This document shows positions 8,360-15,764 of a stretch of DNA of 53,894 bases, piece after piece; the stretch's first letter is position 1, and each line of letters opens with the position of its first letter. The stretch comes from CAYNFP01 sp964492595. GTDB lineage: Bacteria; Bacillota_I; Bacilli_A; RF39; UBA660. Below the pieces are notes generated by a model. The model was not told the DNA's origin and did not search any database. It was given only the letters and a program-made list of their open reading frames with translations. The position numbers were made by a program, and so were the translations under genes. The DNA lies in the NCBI GenBank assembly GCA_964492595.1, contig CAZBKY010000002.1, forward strand, positions 1 through 53,894, in the 5' to 3' direction.

Positions 8360-9670
8360 CTACTGTTCAGTCCATCCACTCGGACATGAAGTTTGGTAAT
8401 ATAAATAACAATAATCCCCATCTTTTACTGAATTTTCCACTGTGCAAGCTGCGATAGCAGTTGTAGTTTTAGTGCACTTTGAAGAAGCCGTTCCCCCTCC
8501 CGAATAGCCACTATCACAAACATATTTTGTTGTACATGTACTTCTGCATTTATATTCGATAAGAACTCCTCCTTCTCCTGCAGAAGAATCACATTGACCA
8601 TTATCTACACAATTTCTACTCCATGTTCCGCCAGCACCATCACATACTATACTTCCACTTTTAGTATATCCACAAAGATATTCGTGAGTAGTTGAATCTA
8701 GAGATCTATTTGTAGTTGTATAAGAATATGTACAAGTCGTGCCAGAAAGAGTATATGTTAAATCTGTTGGACAAACATAAGTAACAGATCCTCTACAAGT
8801 CACAGAAAGTTTTGTTATTGCATAATAAATAATATTTGAAGTTAATGTAACTGTTGAGGATTGAGCATATTGAGCTACTGTTGCTGAAGCACTTGTATTC
8901 CATCCTACAACACTATATCCTGATGATGCAGTTATTGTTGGAGTTACAATATTACAACTTGTTCCTGAATTATATATTCTACATTCCACTGAAGTGACTC
9001 CTATCGCACTTGCATTATTTTTATCAAACGTAGCTGTTAAAGTCTTACTTGTTATTGCATAATATGTTGTTCCATTATTGCTATTTGATAACTCTATATC
9101 TTCTCCTGCTTGATTTGTTGGTGTAGTTGCTAAAGCATTTTCATTCCATCCTATGATTGTGTATCCACTTCTAGTTATAGAAGGTAATTTTACTGTACAA
9201 ACACTTCCATTTAATGTAGAGCATCCAAGACTGGTTACTCCAATCTCCGCACCGTTTTTTGCAAAATATATTTTTAAATCTACTGTCATTGCACCCTTAG
9301 CTGCCTGTACTGCAGATTTATTTATTTTGATTGTTATTGGTTCATCATTCATTATTGTTTTTTCATCTTTTGGATCTATTATACATCCCACTGCTCTTTC
9401 ACAAGAATTGGCATCTTCTGTTATATATCCATTTGCCAATAAAGTTTCTACTGTTATTTGTATTTGAGTCGCTTCTCCAAAAGCATCTTTATTATTCTTT
9501 CCATATAATTCTGCAGCTGCTATTAATGATGTCCATTTTGCTTCGTATGCTCTTTGTTTTATTGATTTACTAACTAATAATGAGGCAGGTATTGCTATTG
9601 CTAATATTATACCTATTATCGCTATTACCACTAATATCTCTGTTAATGTAAATCCTTTTTTATTTTTCAT
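8360..9670 (-). CDS. Type IV prepilin-like protein with InlB-type repeats (pilin 2)
   Basis: A 436-residue paralogue of the downstream pilin, 16 bp upstream of it. The N-terminal 210 or so residues are nearly identical (MKNKKGFTLTE, long helix, AYEAKWTSLIAAAELYGKNN, then the first repeat). It has fewer repeats and a different C-terminal module of about 150 residues with roughly 17 cysteines (for example YKCRSTCTTKYVCDSG). The ORF could begin at 9676, but the AGGAG box is well spaced only for ATG 9670. With its neighbour it forms a two-gene unit behind a terminator and a possible promoter at 9689-9717. Likely a secreted, disulfide-rich pilus or pseudopilus subunit; the ligand is unknown. Confidence 0.88.
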   Translation of the reverse strand: MKNKKGFTLTEILVVIAIIGIILAIAIPASLLVSKSIKQRAYEAKWTSLIAAAELYGKNNKDAFGEATQIQITVETLLANGYITEDANSCERAVGCIIDPKDEKTIMNDEPITIKINKSAVQAAKGAMTVDLKIYFAKNGAEIGVTSLGCSTLNGSVCTVKLPSITRSGYTIIGWNENALATTPTNQAGEDIELSNSNNGTTYYAITSKTLTATFDKNNASAIGVTSVECRIYNSGTSCNIVTPTITASSGYSVVGWNTSASATVAQYAQSSTVTLTSNIIYYAITKLSVTCRGSVTYVCPTDLTYTLSGTTCTYSYTTTNRSLDSTTHEYLCGYTKSGSIVCDGAGGTWSRNCVDNGQCDSSAGEGGVLIEYKCRSTCTTKYVCDSGYSGGGTASSKCTKTTTAIAACTVENSVKDGDYCYLYYQTSCPSGWTEQ

Positions 9671-9688
9671 ATTCATTCTCCTATATTT

Positions 9689-9717
9689 TATATATTCATC
9701 TTACCATATTTTTTCAA
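9689..9717 (-). promoter_or_regulatory. Possible promoter of the pilin pair
   Basis: Minus strand TTGAAA (9717-9712), 17-bp spacer, TATATA (9694-9689). The predicted start leaves a very short leader before the AGGAG box, so the assignment is tentative. Confidence 0.4.
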
Positions 9718-9752
9718 AATAAAAAAGAGCTTTTTATGTTCTTTATGCTCTT
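9715..9752 (-). terminator. Intrinsic terminator after cdaR
   Basis: Minus-strand stem AAGAGC/GCTCTT (9752-9747 with 9730-9725), 16-base loop, then TTTTTATTTTG. It separates the cdaA-cdaR unit from the pilin genes. Confidence 0.65.
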
Positions 9753-9765
9753 GATTACTTATTCC

Positions 9766-11124
9766 TTAATTACTTATTATTATTGTTAATTTTGATGTTT
9801 TTGAAGTATATGATAGTTTTAAATCATTTCCTGTCACTTTTACAGGAACTTCCCACTCCCCTGCAGTTAAATCAGTTAAATCAACATATGCTTTAATATC
9901 TTCCTTAGTTAAAGCGTTAAGTAACGAAGATGTTCCTTTTACTATAACGCTTACTGATGTACTTGTCTTACCATAAGCCTTTAATCCTTCACCCAAATTT
10001 CTAAGTTCTATGCTTATATTCTCAAATTCTTTAGATGTTTCTCTTTCCATTTGAACTTTAACTGTTATATTTTTCTCACTAACAGATTTTACTCCCAAAG
10101 GCTTTTCTATAGATGTTTGATATGTTTTGTCTTCACTTAAACCATTAACATCAATTTGAACCTCAATGCTTTCTATACCTGATAAAATTGCCTCATCAGC
10201 ATACACGGTTACTTTTGTGACACTTGATGTTATTGAACTAATAGCCGCCCCACTTGCAACTTCTCCAATTGGAACAATTTTTATCGGTACTGTCTTACTT
10301 GGAGATGTAATTACAACAGTTGCTGTTAGAGTTTCAGGTAAAATTTCTATATCTTTTATTTCTGTTCCTTTTTCATTATATGCCACCAGCTTCACATTTT
10401 CTAAAGTATAAGTGCCTGCTGCATTTGCATTTAACGCATTAACATCTACAATAGCTTTTACTGAAGCCACTTTTTCAAGCTTCTCAGCATAACTTTTTAT
10501 GATTACCTCATCTCTTCCTAAAGAGACATTACTTACTATAAGTTTTTCAGATAATCTATCTTTATTTATTATATCAGTTGTAATTGTTCTAACCTCTCTA
10601 ACAATTGGATATATAACAACTGTTATTGCAGATGGATCAAGTTTGTATTGAAGGGTGTTTATAGGATTGTTGTATTTTAATTTAACTTTATGAGTTCCTA
10701 TTCCAAGCCCTGTTAAATCAAGAGTTATCTTATGCTCTCCCAGCTGTTGGGCCAAATATAAGTCACTTTTTCTTCCCATTAATACAATATCTACCGTTGA
10801 TGGAATTCCTTCGACTACAAAAGACTCTTCATTATATTCAACATCAATCTTTTGATTAGAAACAATAGATGCCTCTGTTTCTACAAGAGTCACTATTTTT
10901 CTATCTATAAGAAAGAATGTACCAAAAGCAAGTATCAAGGAAATATATACTATCATATTGGGTTTATTTAACATTCTATCTATTAAACTAGGCCCATTTG
11001 GATTCCTATTCAATAATTTATATATCAGCTTACTAATTGGAGTAATCAAAATTACATCAAGTATTTTGTATATAAATAATCCTATTTTTTTAAAGAAGGA
11101 ACCTGTTTTAGTTAATTTCTTCAT
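9766..11124 (-). CDS. cdaR: YbbR-domain regulator of c-di-AMP synthesis
   Basis: A 452-residue membrane protein with a cytoplasmic basic N-terminus, one transmembrane segment (MIVYISLILAFGTFFLI, roughly residues 57-73) and several YbbR repeats on the outside, where it modulates the cyclase CdaA. The repeats are recognisable by motifs such as VEGIPSTVDIVLMGR and LENVKLVAYNEKGTEIKDIEILPETLTATVVI (split around residues 245-275). It lies directly downstream of cdaA, and I place its start at ATG 11124 with AGGAGG, overlapping the cdaA end by 17 bp, rather than at the longer ORF start. In many Firmicutes glmM follows; here a terminator and the pilins follow instead. Confidence 0.88.
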   Translation of the reverse strand: MKKLTKTGSFFKKIGLFIYKILDVILITPISKLIYKLLNRNPNGPSLIDRMLNKPNMIVYISLILAFGTFFLIDRKIVTLVETEASIVSNQKIDVEYNEESFVVEGIPSTVDIVLMGRKSDLYLAQQLGEHKITLDLTGLGIGTHKVKLKYNNPINTLQYKLDPSAITVVIYPIVREVRTITTDIINKDRLSEKLIVSNVSLGRDEVIIKSYAEKLEKVASVKAIVDVNALNANAAGTYTLENVKLVAYNEKGTEIKDIEILPETLTATVVITSPSKTVPIKIVPIGEVASGAAISSITSSVTKVTVYADEAILSGIESIEVQIDVNGLSEDKTYQTSIEKPLGVKSVSEKNITVKVQMERETSKEFENISIELRNLGEGLKAYGKTSTSVSVIVKGTSSLLNALTKEDIKAYVDLTDLTAGEWEVPVKVTGNDLKLSYTSKTSKLTIIISN

Positions 11125-11941
11125 TGGATTCTTCCTCCTTTTCACTTTCAATATCGGCCTCATAAAATAATTCTTTTTTTGGCTGAAGTTCTTCCATTAA
11201 TATCATTTTTGCATCATCTACAGATAAATTATAATTTAACTCACTCTTAATTGCTATACTTATTCTGCCGGTTTCTTCTGAAACAACAATAGCTATTGCA
11301 TCTGTCATTTCAGAAATGCCCAAAGCTGCTCTATGTCTTGTTCCAAGTCTTTTAGAAATTGAAGGGTTCATACTTGTTGGAAATATAACCCCCGCACATG
11401 TAATTTTTTCACCTTGAACAATAACCGCTCCATCATGTAGGGGATTGTTTGGGAAAAATATAGAAACAAGAAGCTCACTTGATATATCTGCATATATTTT
11501 GTTTGCTGGTTCTATATATTGACGAAGGCTATAATCTCTTTCTATTGCGATTAAAGCACCAATTCTATTTTTCTTAAGATAATCTAAAGCCTGAGTTATT
11601 TCATAAATTAATTTTTCTCTTTGATCAACAGTCAATACTTTATGTCTTCCAAGTAGCTTACTTCTTCCGATGCTCTCTAAAACAGTTCTAATTTCCGGCT
11701 GAAATATAACTATTAAGGCAATCGGAGCCCATTCTATTACATATTCCAAAATTATTCCGACTGTATTTAAATTAAGTAATTGACTCAATATTTTAATTAA
11801 TATCAATACAAGAACACCCTTGAATATTAATATTAATTTTACATTGTTTCTTAAATATTTAAGTATAAAATAAAACATCATCCACACGAATGCAATATCT
11901 ATTATTTTAGAAACTATATTTAAAATAGCATTGTAATCCAC
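11108..11941 (-). CDS. cdaA: Diadenylate cyclase CdaA (DacA)
   Basis: Makes the second messenger c-di-AMP from two ATP. Three N-terminal transmembrane helices (about residues 5-75) precede the DAC domain with LHDGAVIV (DGA motif) and GTRHRAALG (RHR motif). The longest frame starts at ATG 11959, but an AGAGGAGGT box lies inside it and is followed by GTG at 11941; no ribosome-binding site precedes the ATG, so I prefer the GTG start (277 residues). The acidic tail EKEEESNEEIN overlaps cdaR. It controls potassium and osmolyte homeostasis and cell-wall stress in Firmicutes. Confidence 0.92.
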   Translation of the reverse strand: MDYNAILNIVSKIIDIAFVWMMFYFILKYLRNNVKLILIFKGVLVLILIKILSQLLNLNTVGIILEYVIEWAPIALIVIFQPEIRTVLESIGRSKLLGRHKVLTVDQREKLIYEITQALDYLKKNRIGALIAIERDYSLRQYIEPANKIYADISSELLVSIFFPNNPLHDGAVIVQGEKITCAGVIFPTSMNPSISKRLGTRHRAALGISEMTDAIAIVVSEETGRISIAIKSELNYNLSVDDAKMILMEELQPKKELFYEADIESEKEEESNEEIN

Positions 11942-12016
11942 AGGACCTCCTCTATTCATTATAAATTATACATCAAAAAAGATATATTTTCTATATCTTT
12001 TTAATTTTAATGTAAA

Positions 12017-12394
12017 CTATTTCAATTCTTCTATTTCAGATATGTTGTCTTGTCCTGGTGGAGTTAATTCAATTTTATCAGGTTGAACCACTTCAACTTC
12101 GGGCATCGCTGGAGCCGGATTAAATTCCTGGACAGCTACGGGTGCTTCTTCTTCTAAAGTAAAAGCAGGTTCTACAACTTCTGGCACTACTGGCTGAGTT
12201 TCAATTGATGGCTCTAAAACCGGAGTTTCTACAGGTATTTCAGTCATCGGAACTTCTTCCCTTACTTCTTCCTCCTCTGATTTTCCTTTCTTTTTAAGAT
12301 CCACTATAAATCCTATTAATGCAAAAAATAATACTCCTGCCGCAATTAGAAAATAAATATAATTACTAGCCAAAAAATCTAAAAACTTTTCCAT
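12017..12394 (-). CDS. Small single-pass membrane protein with acidic Pro/Glu-rich tail
   Basis: 125 residues: a transmembrane segment at about 12-30 (YFLIAAGVLFFALIGFIVDL), a basic KKKGK stop-transfer patch, and an extended tail of Pro, Glu and Val that looks disordered. The likely topology puts the tail in the cytoplasm. AAAGGAGG precedes the ATG. I do not recognise a family. It lies between cdaA (58 bp downstream) and the DUF3048 gene, and might be co-transcribed with either. Confidence 0.65.
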   Translation of the reverse strand: MEKFLDFLASNYIYFLIAAGVLFFALIGFIVDLKKKGKSEEEEVREEVPMTEIPVETPVLEPSIETQPVVPEVVEPAFTLEEEAPVAVQEFNPAPAMPEVEVVQPDKIELTPPGQDNISEIEELK

Positions 12395-12481
12395 TTATAA
12401 TTTGCCTCCTTTATTCTAAAAACATTTTAACACTTAATAAATAAATTTTCAAGTTGTGTTATTAATTTATATGAATTCCAA

Positions 12482-13561
12482 TTAATTTGTAGAACTATTT
12501 TCTTCTATACCTTCAATTTTTAAAGTTTTCCCCACTGGTTGTATTTGAATCCAGGTCACTCCATCATTAACATCTATTTCTTTTCCAGAAAAATATTTAT
12601 AAATAGTCTGAGAACTTCTATCTGTTTTTTCCCAAGTAATAGGAATGGCATACCCACCAGTTATATAATATCCATTTCCAGAACCAATATTTTCTAATGT
12701 TTGTCTACCCGCACTATCAATACTTTTATTTTTTATCTGGTAAGTGATTATATTTTTTGTTGTATATTGTTCTTTAGTAATATAATCACTGTGAGAAGCG
12801 CCGCTCATAAATCTTTTATATAGTCCACTTGCTTTATCATAATTATATGAAGTGTTTGTATAAGAAGAATATTCTATATATATTTTATCGGCTCTTATAG
12901 AAGAAATATTCTTTGATAAATCTATTTCATCAGTACTGTAATTTAAAAGCATATCTTTATCAGATGTATTTCTATAACTTTTTTTTGATATTAAATTATT
13001 TATTCTCTCTATACTTGTAAATGCTGTGTGTTCTGTAGGTTTTTTTAAAGATTTATCTCTCCAATAAAGGCTTGAATTACTTAATGCATTCAAATTATCT
13101 ATTTTAAAAGAAGATATATCCTTTTGAGCCTGAGGACTCCAGCCAAAATGAACATAAACAGCATCATTTTCTAATGCATAATCTAAAAAATAATGTCTGG
13201 CACTTCTTATGGAACCTATTCTATCTGTTGTTTTATCTCTAAAAAGTGATAATATTCTTGTGATGCCCCCTTCAACTATTATTTCATAGTTTAAAAATGC
13301 ATCCTGAAGTCCAGAATGAGGTCTGGCCTGTTTATGATTGTTTATCATAACGGCTATAATCCTTCCATTGGAGTCTTCATCTATTATTTTTAATTTAGGT
13401 ATTATTATAGGTTCTTCTTTGTCATTATTTTCTTCTACAATATTAAAATAATTTTTTATTTTAGAATATATGTTAAACTTCATATTCAAAAAGTAAAATA
13501 CTCCAACTATTAATACTAGAAAAATAATGAATTTTATAAGTTTATTTTTTCTTTTTTTCAT
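12482..13561 (-). CDS. DUF3048 (YerB-like) membrane-anchored protein
   Basis: A protein of about 359 residues with an uncleaved-looking N-terminal hydrophobic anchor (IIFLVLIVGVFYFLNM) and a DUF3048 domain. Family hallmarks are MINNHKQARPHSGLQDAFLNYE, VEGGITRILSLF, RIGSIRSARHYFLD and, near the C-terminus, NDGVTWIQI. YerB-like proteins are normally lipoproteins; here no lipobox is seen, so this one is held by a transmembrane helix. Function is unknown, probably envelope-related. Two ATGs are possible: 13573 sits directly on the AGGAG box, 13561 is 12 bases away; I prefer 13561 but this is not settled. Confidence 0.85.
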   Translation of the reverse strand: MKKRKNKLIKFIIFLVLIVGVFYFLNMKFNIYSKIKNYFNIVEENNDKEEPIIIPKLKIIDEDSNGRIIAVMINNHKQARPHSGLQDAFLNYEIIVEGGITRILSLFRDKTTDRIGSIRSARHYFLDYALENDAVYVHFGWSPQAQKDISSFKIDNLNALSNSSLYWRDKSLKKPTEHTAFTSIERINNLISKKSYRNTSDKDMLLNYSTDEIDLSKNISSIRADKIYIEYSSYTNTSYNYDKASGLYKRFMSGASHSDYITKEQYTTKNIITYQIKNKSIDSAGRQTLENIGSGNGYYITGGYAIPITWEKTDRSSQTIYKYFSGKEIDVNDGVTWIQIQPVGKTLKIEGIEENSSTN

Positions 13562-13677
13562 ATACAGATTCATCTCCTAAAACAATTATATTACTTGATA
13601 TAAAAGAGGTCAAATAAATTTAAAAAACTATCTATACTGACATTATCATAAAATTTCAACAAATTCATTGTATTTTC

Positions 13678-13706
13678 TTGACAATCACATATATATTTTA
13701 TAGAAT
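13678..13706 (+). promoter_or_regulatory. SigA-type promoter for the 13741 gene
   Basis: TTGACA (13678-13683), 17-bp spacer, TAGAAT (13701-13706), with a transcription start expected near 13713. This excludes the longer ORF start at 13678 for the gene that follows. Confidence 0.8.
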
Positions 13707-13740
13707 ATTCTCATTATTTAAAGAAAAGAGGTATAATTTT

Positions 13741-14121
13741 ATGGGAAAATGTAATGTTACAAAAGTAAATGATTGTGGTATTTATTTGATTGAAACTGAA
13801 GTTGAAGAAAAAGGACAAAATTGTGTTCTTGTTAGAGCTTATGATGAAAAAAGTGGGGAAATAGAACTAATTGGTTGTGCTTTTCCTGGAATGGATTATT
13901 TTTATGACAGCAGACATATTGTTTTTGGAAGTGAAGATGGAGTTGAATTTATTTTTGATTTAAATAAGTTTTGTTTTATAACAAATGAATCACAAAAAAG
14001 AAAGATTTATTCAAAAATTTTGAAATCTCAAGTAGATATGATAGAAGGTCTTGATGAAATCTCAGAGACAGGAACAGATACTATAAGAGATTTAAGAAGA
14101 AGATATTGTGGTAATGAATAG
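13741..14121 (+). CDS. Uncharacterised 126-residue protein
   Basis: One of few plus-strand genes here. ATG 13741 is preceded by AGAGGT at a good distance and lies about 28 bases downstream of the predicted transcription start. The protein looks soluble and mostly beta (IYLIETEVEEKGQNCVLVRAY), with a basic, probably helical C-terminus. I recognise no family. It is transcribed divergently from the DUF3048 gene and convergently with the glycosyltransferase, with its own promoter and a shared terminator, so it is a single-gene unit. Confidence 0.7.
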   Translation: MGKCNVTKVNDCGIYLIETEVEEKGQNCVLVRAYDEKSGEIELIGCAFPGMDYFYDSRHIVFGSEDGVEFIFDLNKFCFITNESQKRKIYSKILKSQVDMIEGLDEISETGTDTIRDLRRRYCGNE

Positions 14122-14151
14122 AAAATGCTTGAAAAAAGTATTTTTTATTTT
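14122..14151. terminator. Bidirectional intrinsic terminator
   Basis: Stem AAAATGCTT/AAGTATTTT with one G-U pair and a GAAAA loop (14122-14144), with T-rich sequence on the plus strand. It lies between converging genes. Confidence 0.7.
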
Positions 14152-15272
14152 AAAACATCATTTATCAACTCATATATTTTAGCTAAAGAATTGTTGGGAT
14201 TTACCTTATTATAACTGTCTTTATACTTTTTAAATTTAATAGAATCTTTCATAAATTTTATTATGCTATTTTTGAATGTTAACATAAATTTAATGGAAAA
14301 CCCATGATTGTTTTTAGATACAAATTTTGCATTGTGTTTTTCTACTGCCATGCTGGGCAAAAGCATCATTACTTTTTTCATTTCAATGCATTCTGTCACA
14401 GTAGCACCTCCGGGCTTTGTTATAACTAAATCAGCTATTTTCATTAACTCCAATATTTCTGTGATAAAACCATACACATGAACATTCTTACTTTTATATT
14501 TCTTTTGTATATTCTCAGCTTTTTCTTTTAGTTTTTTATTATTACCAGAAACAAAAATTATTTCTGCAGATATGTTCATTTTTAAAAGTTCTCTAAAATA
14601 TTTTAAATATGATTCCTTTCCAGCTCCACCACCGCCAAAAAATAATATAACTTTTTTGCTCTTATCTATATTGTATTTTTTATATATAGCCTCATCCGAT
14701 GGGATTTTATTAAGTTCAAGTATGTTAAAGGGAAGTCCAAAAGGATATATTTTTTTAGATTCACATCTTTTTTTAATCATTTCTTCTTTAACTATATCAT
14801 TAGCAACTATGAAAAGTTCATCTTTTTCTTTGCAGGATATCCAAAAATCATGAACTTTGTAATCTGTTATAATAGTCATTACTTGTGTTTCTAATTTATG
14901 AGCATTATTTAATTTATATGCAATGTTATTTCCATAAAAATGAGTTGCAATGACTAATCCGGGATTGATATTGCAGATAATGTTCTCCAATTTTTCATTT
15001 GAAATGATATTTTTCACATATACATTATATAAAACTCTAAAAGCTCTATTATTGGCCATATCATAAAATCCCGATAATAAATGATCAAATCTATGACTAA
15101 AAAGATAAAGATATACTTTAACAGAAAACTTAGTAAATTTACCTACATAATCAAGTATATCTAGTATTTCAACTTCATATTTGTTTTCTGCTTCAATATA
15201 GTTTTTTATATAATTCGCAATAGATTTGTGTCCATTTCCATATGAAGCATATATTATTAATATTTTTTTCAT
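14145..15272 (-). CDS. UgtP-like processive diacylglycerol glucosyltransferase (GT28)
   Basis: A 375-residue GT-B glycosyltransferase similar to UgtP and plant MGDG synthases, which build glycolipids and lipoteichoic acid anchors from UDP-sugars at the membrane. Features are the N-terminal YASYGNGHKSIANYI (residues 9-23), ATHFYGNN in the acceptor domain, FFGGGGAGKES, and the donor-binding TKPGGATVTECIE. Length is in the normal range. The sugar (glucose or galactose) cannot be told from sequence. It ends on the shared terminator with the plus-strand gene and has its own ATG at 15272. Confidence 0.85.
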   Translation of the reverse strand: MKKILIIYASYGNGHKSIANYIKNYIEAENKYEVEILDILDYVGKFTKFSVKVYLYLFSHRFDHLLSGFYDMANNRAFRVLYNVYVKNIISNEKLENIICNINPGLVIATHFYGNNIAYKLNNAHKLETQVMTIITDYKVHDFWISCKEKDELFIVANDIVKEEMIKKRCESKKIYPFGLPFNILELNKIPSDEAIYKKYNIDKSKKVILFFGGGGAGKESYLKYFRELLKMNISAEIIFVSGNNKKLKEKAENIQKKYKSKNVHVYGFITEILELMKIADLVITKPGGATVTECIEMKKVMMLLPSMAVEKHNAKFVSKNNHGFSIKFMLTFKNSIIKFMKDSIKFKKYKDSYNKVNPNNSLAKIYELINDVLK

Positions 15273-15347
15273 ATTATATCTTTCCCCATATATTATATTT
15301 GCCTTATCAGTATTATACCACTTTCTAAAATTAATATCGTTTATTAA

Positions 15348-15764
15348 TCAAGAAATTCTTTTCAAATCTCTTTCTTTTATAGACTGCCTTTTATCATAAA
15401 GCTTTTTACCCTTGCATATTCCCAAAAGTATCTTAGCCTTACCTCTTACAAAATATAATTTTAATGGTATTAAAGTATAGTTATTTAACTCCACCTGTTT
15501 TGATATTTTTCTTATTTCACTCTTATGAAGCAGTAATTTTCTTTCTCTAGTCTCACTATGATTAAATATATTGCCTTCTTTATATTTAGATATAAACATA
15601 TTAATAAGATATATTTCATTATTTTTCACTCTAGCATAAGCTTCATTTATATTGGCAGAGCCTTCTCTAATGCTTTTTACTTCTGTTCCAACAAGCTCTA
15701 TACCACATTCTATTTCACTTTCTATAAAATAATTAAACCTTGCTTTTCGATTAAATATTTCCAT
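15348..15764 (-). CDS. smpB: SsrA-binding protein SmpB
   Basis: Binds tmRNA and delivers it to stalled ribosomes for trans-translation. The 138-residue protein shows FNRKARFNYFIESEIECGIELVGTEVKS at the start (residues 4-31), SHETRERKLL-type HSETRERKLLLHK, and a basic tail KKLYDKRQSIKERDLKR typical of SmpB. I choose ATG 15764, which has GAGG six bases upstream, over the ORF start at 15776, which lacks a ribosome-binding site. It overlaps the end of rnr by 14 bp. The ssrA RNA gene often found next to smpB was not seen in this window. Confidence 0.94.
   Translation of the reverse strand: MEIFNRKARFNYFIESEIECGIELVGTEVKSIREGSANINEAYARVKNNEIYLINMFISKYKEGNIFNHSETRERKLLLHKSEIRKISKQVELNNYTLIPLKLYFVRGKAKILLGICKGKKLYDKRQSIKERDLKRIS

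Noticed and set aside
8344..8421. 26-residue N-terminal extension of pilin 1
   Set aside because: It overlaps the end of pilin 2 and would bury the prepilin signal; ATG 8343 has its own ribosome-binding site.
6859..9670. Large plus-strand frames opposite the pilins
   Set aside because: They arise from biased codon use in Thr/Ser/Ala-rich repeats and have no ribosome-binding sites or recognisable domains.
13678..13740. Upstream start of the plus-strand 13741 gene
   Set aside because: It begins inside the -35 box of a near-perfect promoter.
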